NCBI GenBank assembly: GCA_017847835.1
Contig: JAGASH010000009.1
Location: 99,282 to 163,281 of the forward strand
Direction: 5' to 3'
DNA length: 64,000 nucleotides
Source of the DNA: Oscillospiraceae bacterium
Lineage (GTDB): Bacteria; Bacillota; Clostridia; Oscillospirales; Ruminococcaceae
Part shown: piece by piece, positions 44,309 to 53,774 of the stretch
Layout: each line of letters starts with the position of its first letter
Position numbering within the stretch: the first letter of the stretch is position 1
Position numbers and translations under genes: made by a program
The notes under the pieces: generated by a model
Databases searched by the model: none
Seen by the model: the letters and a program-made list of their open reading frames with translations, nothing else
What the model was told of the DNA's origin: nothing

Positions 44309-45478
44309 ATGTCGGGATTTAGGCAAGGTGTGGTTCGATGGTTTCTGACGACAAAAAAGATGAAGCCCGTGCCCGTTGTGAGCGGAAGAAACACCGCCGA
44401 CAATTTGCACGAGGATATACTGAAAAAGGGCTTCAAAGCCGCATTTATCGCGGCTGGAAAAACCGTGAGAAATAAGGGAATGCTGGATAAGCTCACGGAA
44501 AATCTTGAAAAAAACGGAATAAAAGCGGTGTTTTTCTCGGACATTGTTTCCGACCCGACTGTCGAAAACGTTGAAAAGGGGCTTGAGGTGTACCGTGAAA
44601 ACGGCTGCGAATGTGTAATTGCTGTGGGAGGAGGCTCGGTTCTGGACTGCGCAAAGGTTATCGCGCTTCGGGCGGCAAATCCCGCGGTTTCCGTGAAAAT
44701 GATGAGCCTATACGTCGTTCCCTGCCGAAAATCCGCGCCGATTTACGCTGTTCCGACAACATCGGGCACGGGCTCGGAAATCACGTTTTTCTCGGTCATA
44801 ACCGATACGAAAAAGCACAAAAAGCTGCCGCTGATATCGGACAAATACCTGCCCGAAAAAATTGTTTTCGACAGCGCGCTTCTCGAAAACGTTCCGCAGA
44901 AGCCGACAATTTACGCGGGTCTGGACGCGCTCACGCACTCAATTGAGGCGTTTATCAGCACAAACGCGAAAACCTTTGCCGAGGATATTCATTCGGCACC
45001 CGAGGTTTGCCGTGAAATTTTCGAGTGGCTGCCCGCTGCCGCAAAAGAGCCGAAAAACGAAGAAGCACGCTTGAAAATGGCTGAGGCGGCTTATAAAGCG
45101 GGGCTGAATTTCCGACGGACGGGCGTGGGATATGTTCACGCGATTGCACATCGTCTGGGTGAATTTTATCACATTCCGCACGGACTTGCCTGCGCAGTGG
45201 TTTTGCCGAGAGTTCTCGAAAAAAGCCTGAACGAGGCGGGAAAGCGCCTGAAAAAGCTCGGTGTGAGAAGCGGCACGGCAAAAACCGCAGAAGCGTTTAT
45301 CGAGAAAATCCGCGGTCTTGAAAAATCGCTCGGAATACCCGAAAAGCTTTCCGAAATCAACGAAAAGGATTTTCCCGCAATTATAAGACGGGTTTTATCC
45401 GAGGCGGCAACTCAGGGCTGCCCGAAACGGCTGAATTCAGAGGAAATTGAAGAAATTCTTTATGATTTGAAATCCTAA
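44309..45478 (+). CDS. Iron-containing alcohol dehydrogenase
   Basis: This 389-residue group III dehydrogenase should interconvert an aldehyde and an alcohol with NAD(P)H. The nucleotide motif GGGSVLDCAK (about residue 110), TTSGTGSE, and metal-ligand segments DALTHSIEAF and HAIAHRLGEFYHIPHGLA with the Asp/His residues are intact. It starts the operon and lies 18 nt before the adenylation-carrier-reductase gene. I infer that it reduces the aldehyde released by that enzyme. Confidence 0.95.
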   Translation: MSGFRQGVVRWFLTTKKMKPVPVVSGRNTADNLHEDILKKGFKAAFIAAGKTVRNKGMLDKLTENLEKNGIKAVFFSDIVSDPTVENVEKGLEVYRENGCECVIAVGGGSVLDCAKVIALRAANPAVSVKMMSLYVVPCRKSAPIYAVPTTSGTGSEITFFSVITDTKKHKKLPLISDKYLPEKIVFDSALLENVPQKPTIYAGLDALTHSIEAFISTNAKTFAEDIHSAPEVCREIFEWLPAAAKEPKNEEARLKMAEAAYKAGLNFRRTGVGYVHAIAHRLGEFYHIPHGLACAVVLPRVLEKSLNEAGKRLKKLGVRSGTAKTAEAFIEKIRGLEKSLGIPEKLSEINEKDFPAIIRRVLSEAATQGCPKRLNSEEIEEILYDLKS

Positions 45479-45496
45479 TTGTGAAAGGGGTAAAGT

Positions 45497-48406
45497 ATGG
45501 AAAAAATGACATTGAAAAACTATGTCGACAGCATTGCGCAGTATGAGGACAAGATTGCCTATCGTTTTCTCAGCTATGGAAACGTGACCGAGAAATCATA
45601 TCGCGCCCTCACCGACGACAGCAGAAAAATTGCTTCGTGGTTTGTAAAAAACGGCATAAAGGGCAAGCATATCGCAATCCTCGGCTCGGCAAGCTATGAC
45701 TGGATAACCTCTTATCTCGGCATTACAAGCAGCGGAAACGTTGCTGTGCCGCTTGACAAAATGCTCCCGACAGAGGAAATCCAAAATCTTATCCGTATGG
45801 GTGATGTGGATTTGCTGTTCATTTCGCCCGAATACTCCGAGAAATCCGACGAGTATATGGCAAGCTCCGAAAAGCTCACGGAAATCATTCCTTTCGAGAG
45901 CAAAAGGTTCAGAGAAATCAGAAAAACCGAGATTTCCGAGCTGCCCGAAATTGATGAGGACGCTCTCGCAGAGCTGATTTTCACGTCGGGCACAACCGGC
46001 ACGGGAAAAGGTGTAATGCTCTCGCACAAAAACATCACAAGCAATGTCGAGAATATCATTCCTTGCGGCTTTAACAAGCAAAATCCCGCGATTGTTATGT
46101 CCGTTCTGCCCATTCACCATACATTCGAGCTCACCGTCAACAACCTCGGAGTGCTATATGCGGGCGCGACAATCTGCATAAACGACAGCCTCGAAAATAT
46201 CATCAAGAATATGCAGCTGTTCAAGCCGACGCTTATGCTTGTTGTTCCGATGATGGCGGATTTGTTTGCGAAAAAGATAAAAGACGCGCTCAGCGACCCC
46301 GTTCAAAGCAAGAAATTCAACGTGGGACTTGGCTTGTGCAAAGGTCTGAAAAAAGTCGGCATAAACGCGGAGCATCAGATTTTCGCGCAAATTCACAAGA
46401 AATTCGGCGGACAGATGAAACGTCTGCTTGTCGGCGGAGCGCCGCTTCGTGACGAAACAGCGGAGATTTTGCAGAAAATCGGTCTTGAAGTTTATCAGGG
46501 CTACGGAATGACGGAGGTTTCTCCCGTTATCAGTACAAATTCTCCCGATTTCGGGAATAAAATCGGCTCTGTCGGAAAGCTTATTCCGAACACCGAAGCG
46601 CGTATTCAGGACGGCGAAATTCAGGTCAAGAGCCCGTCCGTTATGCTCGGATACTACAAAAATCCCGAGGCAACCGCAGAAGCTTTCGACGACGGCTGGC
46701 TCAGAACAGGCGACCTCGGCTACATAGACGACGAGGGCTTTATCTTCATCACGGGACGCAAGAAAAACCTCATTATCCTTGACAACGGAAAGAATATCTA
46801 TCCCGAGGAGCTGGAAGAACACCTCAACGAAATCGAGTGCATAAAAGAGTCGATGGTGTATCAGCACAAGGGCAAAATCTGCGCTATGGTACAGCTCGTT
46901 TCCACCACGGAAAAGGAAACCGCAAAGGAAGCAATCCGCGAGCTTAACGGGAAAATGCCGACATATAAGAAAATCAGCGGAATTACCTTCAGAACAAAGG
47001 ATTTCCCGAAAACCACAACGCTCAAAATCAAGCGAAACGAAGTAATGAAAGAAATTATCGCGGGCGAACAGAAAAAGCATGAGTACAAGCCGCCGCGAAA
47101 CGAGGAAGAACGTCAAATCTGCGAGATTTACGAGCGCGTTCTCGGAAAGACGGGTATCGGCATTACAGACGACTTTTTCGAGTCGGGCGGCGACAGCCTC
47201 TGCGCACTCGAAGCCGCGGCAGAGCTTGGAATTCAGGCGCAGGACATCTACGATTATCCCACTCCCGCGAAGCTCGCCGACAGCCTTTCCCGCACGGCAA
47301 AATTTGACGAGGACAGAGTGCCGAACATCAACGAGCTGATTGCTCAGACCACTTCGGAGAGCGTTTCCGAGCGCCCGAAGAGAGTTCTTCTCACAGGAGC
47401 TACGGGTTATCTCGGAGCGCATATTCTCCGCGAACTGCTTGTAAATAAAATCGAAGTTGTCTGCCTTGTGAGAAGCCCGCAGAAGCTCACGGCAATGCTG
47501 AAATACTACTTCCCCGCCGAATATAATGTTATGAGCTATAAGGTTGTAATCGGCAATATTGAATATGAAAATCTCGGTCTTGAAAAATCAACCTATGACA
47601 AGCTCTGCGCAAATATCGATACCGTTATTCACACCGCCGCAAACGTTCATCACACGGGGCGCTATGAGGAATTCGAGCGCTCAAACGTTATCGGCACGCA
47701 GAATGTGATTGCTTTTTGTCAGAAAAGCGGAGCGTTCCTTCACCACACGTCAACAGCAAGCGTAAGCGGTGCAGGCACGGTTAAACAGGACAGCCCTTCT
47801 ATGGTTCTGACGGAAGATGTTCTCGATATCGGTCAGCACTATACGGATAACGTTTATATCCGCTCGAAGTACAGAGCTGAGGAAAAGGTTATCCTTGCGC
47901 GGCAAAACGGACTTCGCGCAAATATTTACCGTATCGGAAATCTCACCTGGCGCAGCAAAGACGGTGTTTTCCAGAAAAACTCCGACGATAACGGCTTCCT
48001 CAGCCGCTGCCGCGGAATAATGAAGGTCGGCGCTTATTACAGTGAGCTTGACGTTTTCCCGATTGATTTCACGGCGGTTGATTTGTGCGCGGAGGCTTAT
48101 GTGAAGCTCGTTTTGTGCGGCGACGAAAACCGCATTTATCACATGGTAAACCCGAATATGGTGTTCATCAGAAATCTCAGCAAAAAACTGCGCTGCACGC
48201 TTGTCCCGAAGCCGATTTTTGAGAAGCGTATGATGGAAAAGAGAACCGACAAGGACGTTGCCGTTTTGTCGTTCTACAACGCGATTGCTTCCGTTTCCGA
48301 CAACATCGAGCTCAGCTGCGACTATACGGTAAACAAGCTCAAAGAGCTCGGCTTCAAGTGGCCGAAAATCAAGCTGACTTATCTGAGATATATGCTGAAA
48401 CTTTAA
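45497..48406 (+). CDS. Adenylation-carrier-thioester reductase (carboxylic acid reductase-like)
   Basis: Three domains occur in order. The first is an adenylate-forming domain (about 1-530) with SGTTGTGKG, YGMTEVSP, TGDLG and the C-terminal lysine segment TLKIKRN. The second is a carrier domain (about 540-610) with phosphopantetheine serine in GGDSL. The third is a terminal reductase (about 628-969) with NAD(P) site TGATGYLG and catalytic YIRSK. No condensation domain is present, so it should activate a free acid, hold it as a thioester and release it reductively as an aldehyde. The acid is unknown. The adenylation domain is closest in look to fatty acyl ligases. A phosphopantetheinyl transferase must be supplied from elsewhere. 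Confidence 0.9.
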   Translation: MEKMTLKNYVDSIAQYEDKIAYRFLSYGNVTEKSYRALTDDSRKIASWFVKNGIKGKHIAILGSASYDWITSYLGITSSGNVAVPLDKMLPTEEIQNLIRMGDVDLLFISPEYSEKSDEYMASSEKLTEIIPFESKRFREIRKTEISELPEIDEDALAELIFTSGTTGTGKGVMLSHKNITSNVENIIPCGFNKQNPAIVMSVLPIHHTFELTVNNLGVLYAGATICINDSLENIIKNMQLFKPTLMLVVPMMADLFAKKIKDALSDPVQSKKFNVGLGLCKGLKKVGINAEHQIFAQIHKKFGGQMKRLLVGGAPLRDETAEILQKIGLEVYQGYGMTEVSPVISTNSPDFGNKIGSVGKLIPNTEARIQDGEIQVKSPSVMLGYYKNPEATAEAFDDGWLRTGDLGYIDDEGFIFITGRKKNLIILDNGKNIYPEELEEHLNEIECIKESMVYQHKGKICAMVQLVSTTEKETAKEAIRELNGKMPTYKKISGITFRTKDFPKTTTLKIKRNEVMKEIIAGEQKKHEYKPPRNEEERQICEIYERVLGKTGIGITDDFFESGGDSLCALEAAAELGIQAQDIYDYPTPAKLADSLSRTAKFDEDRVPNINELIAQTTSESVSERPKRVLLTGATGYLGAHILRELLVNKIEVVCLVRSPQKLTAMLKYYFPAEYNVMSYKVVIGNIEYENLGLEKSTYDKLCANIDTVIHTAANVHHTGRYEEFERSNVIGTQNVIAFCQKSGAFLHHTSTASVSGAGTVKQDSPSMVLTEDVLDIGQHYTDNVYIRSKYRAEEKVILARQNGLRANIYRIGNLTWRSKDGVFQKNSDDNGFLSRCRGIMKVGAYYSELDVFPIDFTAVDLCAEAYVKLVLCGDENRIYHMVNPNMVFIRNLSKKLRCTLVPKPIFEKRMMEKRTDKDVAVLSFYNAIASVSDNIELSCDYTVNKLKELGFKWPKIKLTYLRYMLKL

Positions 48407-48424
48407 GAAACCGAGGTGACGAAT

Positions 48425-48619
48425 ATGCTGTACATCAAAGATTACCGAAAAAAAGCGGGAATATCCGTGCCGAAAATGTCCGAGCTTACGGGAATTCCCA
48501 AAAGAACTATCGAGGACCTTGAAAAACGCGGTGACTGTCTTTTGTCAAACGCAGTGAAAATTGCCGAGGTGCTCGGAGTGAAGCTCGACGACCTGCTTTC
48601 ACCTCCCGCCGAAGAATAA
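48425..48619 (+). CDS. Small XRE-type helix-turn-helix protein
   Basis: The 64-residue protein is a single HTH_3 domain (KKAGISVPKMSELTGIPKRTIEDLEKRG). The ATG at 48425 has GAGGTGA 4 nt upstream. A GTG at 48416 is possible but worse placed. It follows the reductase gene by 18 nt and ends the operon at a terminator, so it may regulate it. Confidence 0.88.
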   Translation: MLYIKDYRKKAGISVPKMSELTGIPKRTIEDLEKRGDCLLSNAVKIAEVLGVKLDDLLSPPAEE

Positions 48620-48621
48620 AA

Positions 48622-48656
48622 ATCTCCCGCTTGCTTTTTGCAGGCGGGATTTTTTT
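48622..48656 (+). terminator. Terminator after the HTH gene
   Basis: CCCGCTTGC/GCAGGCGGG stem followed by ATTTTTTT. Confidence 0.88.
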
Positions 48657-48657
48657 C

Positions 48658-48686
48658 TTGCAATCCGGAATGCAATATGATATAAT
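48658..48686 (+). promoter_or_regulatory. sigma-A promoter of the moxR operon
   Basis: TTGCAA (48658-48663), 17 bp, TATAAT (48681-48686). Confidence 0.78.
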
Positions 48687-48754
48687 AAACACAAGCACTT
48701 TCAATTACGCAAACCGAACACGGTTATTTTATTATCGGAAAGGGAGCAAGTGAA

Positions 48755-49672
48755 ATGGTAAACAAGCTGAAAAAACATATAGCCGAGTATTTTGTAGGAA
48801 ACGAGGAAATTATCGAAAACGTGATGATATGCCTTTTCGCGGGCGGTCATATTCTTATCGAGGGAGTACCGGGCGTCGGAAAAACCACGCTTGCTTCAAC
48901 TATCGCGAAGTCGGTTGACTGCGATTTCGGTCGAATTCAATTTACTCCCGATACGCTTCCGACGGACGTTATGGGCTCGGAGATTTTCAATATGAAAACG
49001 GGTGAGTTTGAGTACCGCGAGGGCGCGATTATGCACCAGATTGTTCTCGCGGACGAAATTAACCGCACCTCTGCGAAAACACAGTCCAGCCTTCTTGAAG
49101 CAATGGCTGAGGGTCAAACCACGGTCTGCGGTGTAAAACACAGACTTCCCGAGCCGTTTATGGTTATCGCGACTCAAAATCCCACGGAATTTATGGGTAC
49201 ATATCAGCTTCCCGAAGCGCAGATGGACAGATTTATGATGAAGCTGAATGTCGGCTATCCCGACGCAGACGAAGAACTGAGAATGGTTCAGAATATGCTT
49301 GTCGGGAAATACACCAACGCTGTTGAAAGCGTTATCACCTCGCAGGAGGTCATTGAAATCAAAAAAACCCTCGAGAACATTACTATAAAGGAAGATGTAA
49401 TCCGTTATGCGCGCGATATTGCCGATATGACGAGAAACGAAAAGAGATTTGTTCTGGGAGTAAGTCCGAGAGCCGTTCTTGCGCTTGTGAAAGCGTCACA
49501 GGCAAAGGCATTTCTCGACGGGCGGGATTACGTCAAGCCCGATGACATCAAAGCGGTTGCGCCTCGCGTGCTCAGCCACAGGCTCACTCTGTCACCCGAA
49601 GCGAAAATTGCAAAGGAAGACAAGGATAAAATCCTCGATTATCTAATCAGAAGCACAAAAATTCCGTTCTGA
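48755..49672 (+). CDS. MoxR-family AAA+ ATPase
   Basis: Walker A GVPGVGKTT (about residue 41) and Walker B/sensor LADEINRTSAKTQ are intact, and the 305-residue length is usual. MoxR proteins act as chaperones for assembly of partner complexes. The next two genes (DUF58 and transglutaminase) are its standard partners. GGAGCAAGTGAA precedes the ATG. Confidence 0.96.
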   Translation: MVNKLKKHIAEYFVGNEEIIENVMICLFAGGHILIEGVPGVGKTTLASTIAKSVDCDFGRIQFTPDTLPTDVMGSEIFNMKTGEFEYREGAIMHQIVLADEINRTSAKTQSSLLEAMAEGQTTVCGVKHRLPEPFMVIATQNPTEFMGTYQLPEAQMDRFMMKLNVGYPDADEELRMVQNMLVGKYTNAVESVITSQEVIEIKKTLENITIKEDVIRYARDIADMTRNEKRFVLGVSPRAVLALVKASQAKAFLDGRDYVKPDDIKAVAPRVLSHRLTLSPEAKIAKEDKDKILDYLIRSTKIPF

Positions 49673-49713
49673 TTTTACCGCTCACGCTTATCTGTCGGAA
49701 AGGATACTGTTCA

Positions 49714-50877
49714 ATGAAAAGAAACAGGATAATATGGCTGTGTCTGTGGATTTTGTCGCTTGTGGGAATAAGCTTTCGCGGCGGCACGGTAAGCTATGGT
49801 TTTTTTGCCGTGCTCACGCTTGTGCCGATTGTATCTTTGTTATATCTGCTTGCCGTTTACTTCCTCTTTCACATCTATCAGAAGGTTGAGCAAAGATACG
49901 CTTCGGTAAACGAGCCCGTGCGATATCACTTTGCGCTTGTAAACGAATATCCCCTGCTGTTTTGCGGAATAAGGGTGAATTTCTTCACGTCGTTTTCCAC
50001 GATTTCCGGTCTTGACAGCGAAACCGAATATGAACTTCGTCCGAATACAAGAATTGAAAAGGAAACAAACCTTGTCTGCCGATACAGGGGAGAATATGAA
50101 GTCGGAGTAAAGGAAATCGAGATACAGGACTTCTTTCGGCTGTTCAGGATAAAATACAAGAACAAGGAATGCGTCAGGGCTGTCGTAAAGCCGCAGCTTC
50201 TGCGGATTGAACGGCTCGGGGAAATCGAACTTTCCGAAGCGGTCAGAAACTCCGAGCGCAGCAAGTCCGAGCCCGATATTCTCAGCCGCGAATATATCGC
50301 GGGAGATGACCGCAGACTTATAAACTGGAGCCAGTCTGCGAGAACAAATACGCTTATGACGCGTAATCTCACGGGCACAGACCACAGAGAAATTTCCATT
50401 ATCACGGGGACGTGCAGATACAGCTCCTCTTTGCACGTATTTATCCCGACGGAAAACAAAATGCTGGAAACTGCGCTTGCCGTTTCGTATTATTTCAGCC
50501 GAAACAACATAAGCGCTTCCGAATATCACTATCAGCAGGAGCTTGTGCGTTTGCCTGTCGGAAAAGCCTCGGAATTTGAGGATTTCTATGACAGCCTTTC
50601 GGCGGTTTCCTTTTCAGAGCAGAACACTCACGGGCTTTTGTGCGGGGAAATCCTTCGCAGGACGGAAATAACCGAAAGCTCAATGGTTATTCTAATCGTG
50701 TCCGAGTGGGACGCTGATTTGGAAAGAATGCTGAATGTTTTTGAGGAAAACGGGCTGCATACGATAGTCTGCTTTATTTCCGACGACAAGAAATCCGTGC
50801 CCGATTTTTCGCGCCGAAACACAACGGATTTGATTTACCTCACGCCTCACACCGATTTGACGGAGGTGATGGGATAA
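49714..50877 (+). CDS. DUF58 domain protein
   Basis: Two N-terminal membrane helices (about 5-50) precede a soluble region with the DUF58 signature GDDRRLINWSQSARTNTLMTR (split here around residue 205) and a vWA-like C-terminal half. It is 387 residues long and overlaps the next gene's ATG by one base. It is the usual MoxR partner. Its molecular role is not known. Confidence 0.92.
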   Translation: MKRNRIIWLCLWILSLVGISFRGGTVSYGFFAVLTLVPIVSLLYLLAVYFLFHIYQKVEQRYASVNEPVRYHFALVNEYPLLFCGIRVNFFTSFSTISGLDSETEYELRPNTRIEKETNLVCRYRGEYEVGVKEIEIQDFFRLFRIKYKNKECVRAVVKPQLLRIERLGEIELSEAVRNSERSKSEPDILSREYIAGDDRRLINWSQSARTNTLMTRNLTGTDHREISIITGTCRYSSSLHVFIPTENKMLETALAVSYYFSRNNISASEYHYQQELVRLPVGKASEFEDFYDSLSAVSFSEQNTHGLLCGEILRRTEITESSMVILIVSEWDADLERMLNVFEENGLHTIVCFISDDKKSVPDFSRRNTTDLIYLTPHTDLTEVMG

Positions 50878-53093
50878 TGAACATTCTGTACGATATTATT
50901 CATATTATACCGTTATCCGTGCTTTTAGTCGGGTTTTTCGGAAGCCTTACGGGTATGCCCGAAAACAGCGTCGCTGCATATATTATATGCCTTGCGCTGC
51001 CCTTGTGGATAATTGTTCTCCGTCATATAAGCAAAAAGAACCGTCTTCGCAGCATTGGAATTGTCGCGGTCTTTCTGACGGGACTTATAATCGCAATCGG
51101 AGAAGAACGCAGACTTGCCCTGATTACCGAATATTCTTGGACGGGGTGGATTGTTCTGATGTCGGTGTTTGCCGTTGCCGCGGGAATTCTGACGGAAAGG
51201 TTTATCTGGGTTAAAAGAGCGCTTTCGGCGGGACTGTTTGTTTACTGCATTGTGGGAATGATTGCGGGAAGCGATATTGAAAAGCTGACTTTCTCGCTAA
51301 TCTGCTTTGTGATTTTGGTTCACCTTGCCGAAGAAATTCAGAGCAAGTGGAAAAAAGACGGCGAAACAGGCAAAAAGCAGCATTTGTCAAGGATTTCTCC
51401 GATTATACTTGCTTTGTGTATCGGAGTGCTTGCGTTTCCCGCTCCAAAAGAACCGTATCAGTGGAACGTTGTGAGAAGCGTTGTCAGCAATGTCGCTTAT
51501 TTTATGCAAAAGGTGACGGGATTTATCTCTCACCCGTGGGAGCAATACGGGACAACAGGTTTTTCGGACGACGGAAATATTCTCGCGGGACTTGACAGCA
51601 GCGATGTCGAGGTGCTTGACGTCGGTATGAGCAGCAGCAATATCATCAGCAGTCTTCAGCTTATAGGCTGTATAAGCGGTGAATTTACGGGAAAAGGCTG
51701 GGTATTTGACACGGAAACCGAAAGCCACAGCAGAATGATGGATACAATCGAAACAAAATGCGCGATTTTAAAGTATGACGAAAGCTGCCGTGCAGATTAT
51801 TTCAGAGAAATCCGGCTCAACTACAAAAATCTGCTTTATAACACAAGATATATGTTCACCCCGTCAAAAACGCGCGTTGAAAGCTCCGAGAAATACAATT
51901 CCGGCTTCAGGGACAAAAACGGAAGCCTTATTTCCGAGCGCAGAATGACATACGGCGATGAATATTCGGTTTCTTTCTATACGCTCAATTACGGCAATCC
52001 CGATTTGTACGCTATGCTTGACAGCGCAGAAAAAATCACCGAAAAAGAATGGGAGCAGGCGGCGGCTTCAGAGGGAGTTCAGAACAAATCGGGCTATTCC
52101 TTCGAGGATTATCGGAATTATGTCAGCGAGATTTATCGGGTATACACAAAAACCGACGGAGTTTCCGACAGGGTTCGTGAAATTCTTGATATAATCGGGG
52201 AAAATTCATCGAGCAGATATGAAACAATGAAAAGACTTGAAAAATATCTGAGCTCTATGGAGTACACCACAAAAGACGTCGGACTTCCCGAGGAAATAAC
52301 CGACGGGAAAAGCTATCTCGACTATTTCCTGCTGAACTCGCAAAAGGGCTATTGTATGCACTACGCGACGGCATTTGTACTTATGGCACGGGAGCTCGGA
52401 GTGCCTTGCAGATATGTGCACGGATATTCCGTCGCAACAGACGGCTTGGGAAATGTGACGGTAAAGCAAAACCACGCACACGCGTGGCCTGAGGTGTATT
52501 TCGACAATGCAGGCTGGATTGCTTTTGAGCCGACGCCGGGCTATTCAAGCGGAAACAGCTGGAAATCCTGGGGCAGCAACAGCGACAACGACTATGTGCC
52601 CGACAATTTCGTAAGCGACTTTGTTCCTCCCGTTATCGACGAGCCCGACGACATACCCGAAATTATTCCCGAACAAAAGCCCGTGCAGATTGATATAAAG
52701 TTTATTGTAATTCCCGTGCTGTCGGCTTTGGGATTTCTGATACTGTTTTATATCATCAGCATTTACGTTTCCCGAAAACGGTATGATAAAATGGGCTTTG
52801 ACGACAAATTCAGATATCTTTCAAAGGAAAACTTCCGCTTTCTGAATTATCTCGGATATCGGATAAATTCGGGAGAAACGCTCTCGGAGTTCAAAATCAG
52901 AATAAGCAATTCCGACAAGTCCGGTTTGAGCAATTGTCTTGAATTTATCACTCACCGCGAGGAAATGCTGTATTCCGATATACCGATAGGTGAAGCGCAG
53001 GTCGACGACGCAAGAAAAACTTATCTCGCGCTTCGGGATATGCTGAAAAAGAGCAAGCTGCGATACAGAATTATGCTATTGTTACGCAGATAA
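50877..53093 (+). CDS. Transglutaminase-like membrane protein (TgpA-type)
   Basis: About six N-terminal membrane helices (1-195) lead to an external region holding a transglutaminase-like core. Cys is in QKGYCMHYATAFV (about residue 490), His in NHAHAWPEVY and Asp/Glu in the following strand. One more helix lies at about 605-630 and a cytoplasmic DUF4129-like tail follows. The length is 738 residues. With MoxR and DUF58 it forms a common bacterial three-gene set of unclear purpose. Confidence 0.94.
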   Translation: MNILYDIIHIIPLSVLLVGFFGSLTGMPENSVAAYIICLALPLWIIVLRHISKKNRLRSIGIVAVFLTGLIIAIGEERRLALITEYSWTGWIVLMSVFAVAAGILTERFIWVKRALSAGLFVYCIVGMIAGSDIEKLTFSLICFVILVHLAEEIQSKWKKDGETGKKQHLSRISPIILALCIGVLAFPAPKEPYQWNVVRSVVSNVAYFMQKVTGFISHPWEQYGTTGFSDDGNILAGLDSSDVEVLDVGMSSSNIISSLQLIGCISGEFTGKGWVFDTETESHSRMMDTIETKCAILKYDESCRADYFREIRLNYKNLLYNTRYMFTPSKTRVESSEKYNSGFRDKNGSLISERRMTYGDEYSVSFYTLNYGNPDLYAMLDSAEKITEKEWEQAAASEGVQNKSGYSFEDYRNYVSEIYRVYTKTDGVSDRVREILDIIGENSSSRYETMKRLEKYLSSMEYTTKDVGLPEEITDGKSYLDYFLLNSQKGYCMHYATAFVLMARELGVPCRYVHGYSVATDGLGNVTVKQNHAHAWPEVYFDNAGWIAFEPTPGYSSGNSWKSWGSNSDNDYVPDNFVSDFVPPVIDEPDDIPEIIPEQKPVQIDIKFIVIPVLSALGFLILFYIISIYVSRKRYDKMGFDDKFRYLSKENFRFLNYLGYRINSGETLSEFKIRISNSDKSGLSNCLEFITHREEMLYSDIPIGEAQVDDARKTYLALRDMLKKSKLRYRIMLLLRR

Positions 53094-53135
53094 AAAAATG
53101 CCTTCGAGCCTTTTGGTCGGCTTGAAGGCATTTTT
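53094..53135. terminator. Bidirectional terminator
   Basis: AAAAATGCCTTCGAGCC pairs with GGCTTGAAGGCATTTTT across an 8-nt loop, between convergent genes. Confidence 0.9.
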
Positions 53136-53144
53136 CTGTAAAAA

Positions 53145-53636
53145 TCACACAATATCATTAAAGCTGCCGGCAAGTCCCGCAATCTGATACATTCTAATCT
53201 TGCGGGTAATATCCGTGTAATTCGGAGCCTGCTCGGGCTTTTCAGCGTCTTTTGAATTCTCGGAGAGCTCGTCAGCAAGCAAATTGAGGTTTGCGTTTAG
53301 CATAACAATTCTCAAAGCCATATTCTTCATAATGTCCACGGCATTTTTCGTGTTGTCATGTACAAATCCCTCAAACTGCTCCGATGTAACACGCATTGCC
53401 ATAACCTCGCCCACGGCAACAACGGTATAAGGGCTTGGTTTTCCCGCAAGAAGCGACACCTCTCCGAAGCATTTTCCCTCGGAAAGCACGCCGATAAAAT
53501 ACTCGTTTTCTTTTCCGAAATTCAGATACAGCGCCGCTTTTCCCGAAAGAATTTTGAGCATTTCTTCGGTTGTATCACCCTCGCGAAGCATAACTTCATT
53601 ATCACGGAAAATCGACATTAGTGGTTTTTTGCCCAT
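53145..53636 (-). CDS. Stand-alone cyclic-nucleotide-binding domain protein
   Basis: The 163-residue protein is a single cNMP-type beta roll (about 12-125; FGEVSLLAGKPSPYTVVAVGEV resembles the phosphate-binding cassette) followed by helices, with no DNA-binding domain. The ATG at 53636 has AGGAGG at good distance. An in-frame ATG at 53660 would put the RBS within the gene. Its ligand is unknown. Confidence 0.85.
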   Translation of the reverse strand: MGKKPLMSIFRDNEVMLREGDTTEEMLKILSGKAALYLNFGKENEYFIGVLSEGKCFGEVSLLAGKPSPYTVVAVGEVMAMRVTSEQFEGFVHDNTKNAVDIMKNMALRIVMLNANLNLLADELSENSKDAEKPEQAPNYTDITRKIRMYQIAGLAGSFNDIV

Positions 53637-53694
53637 AATAATAGCCTCCTGACTGCTCATCGGCGCTTTATCTTAAACCGCCGTTATCAGGTTT

Positions 53695-53723
53695 ATTATA
53701 ACATATCCAATCGAGAAATTCAA
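53695..53723 (-). promoter_or_regulatory. Promoter of the cNMP-binding protein gene
   Basis: TTGAAT (53718-53723), 17 bp, TATAAT (53695-53700). Confidence 0.75.
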
Positions 53724-53774
53724 GTTCAAATTCTTATCACGGACTAAAAACAGAGAAAGCCGCGGAGTACCCGA

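Noticed and set aside
45497..48406. Long-chain acyl-CoA synthetase
   Set aside because: The adenylation domain is followed by a carrier domain with GGDSL and a reductase, so CoA is not the expected acceptor.
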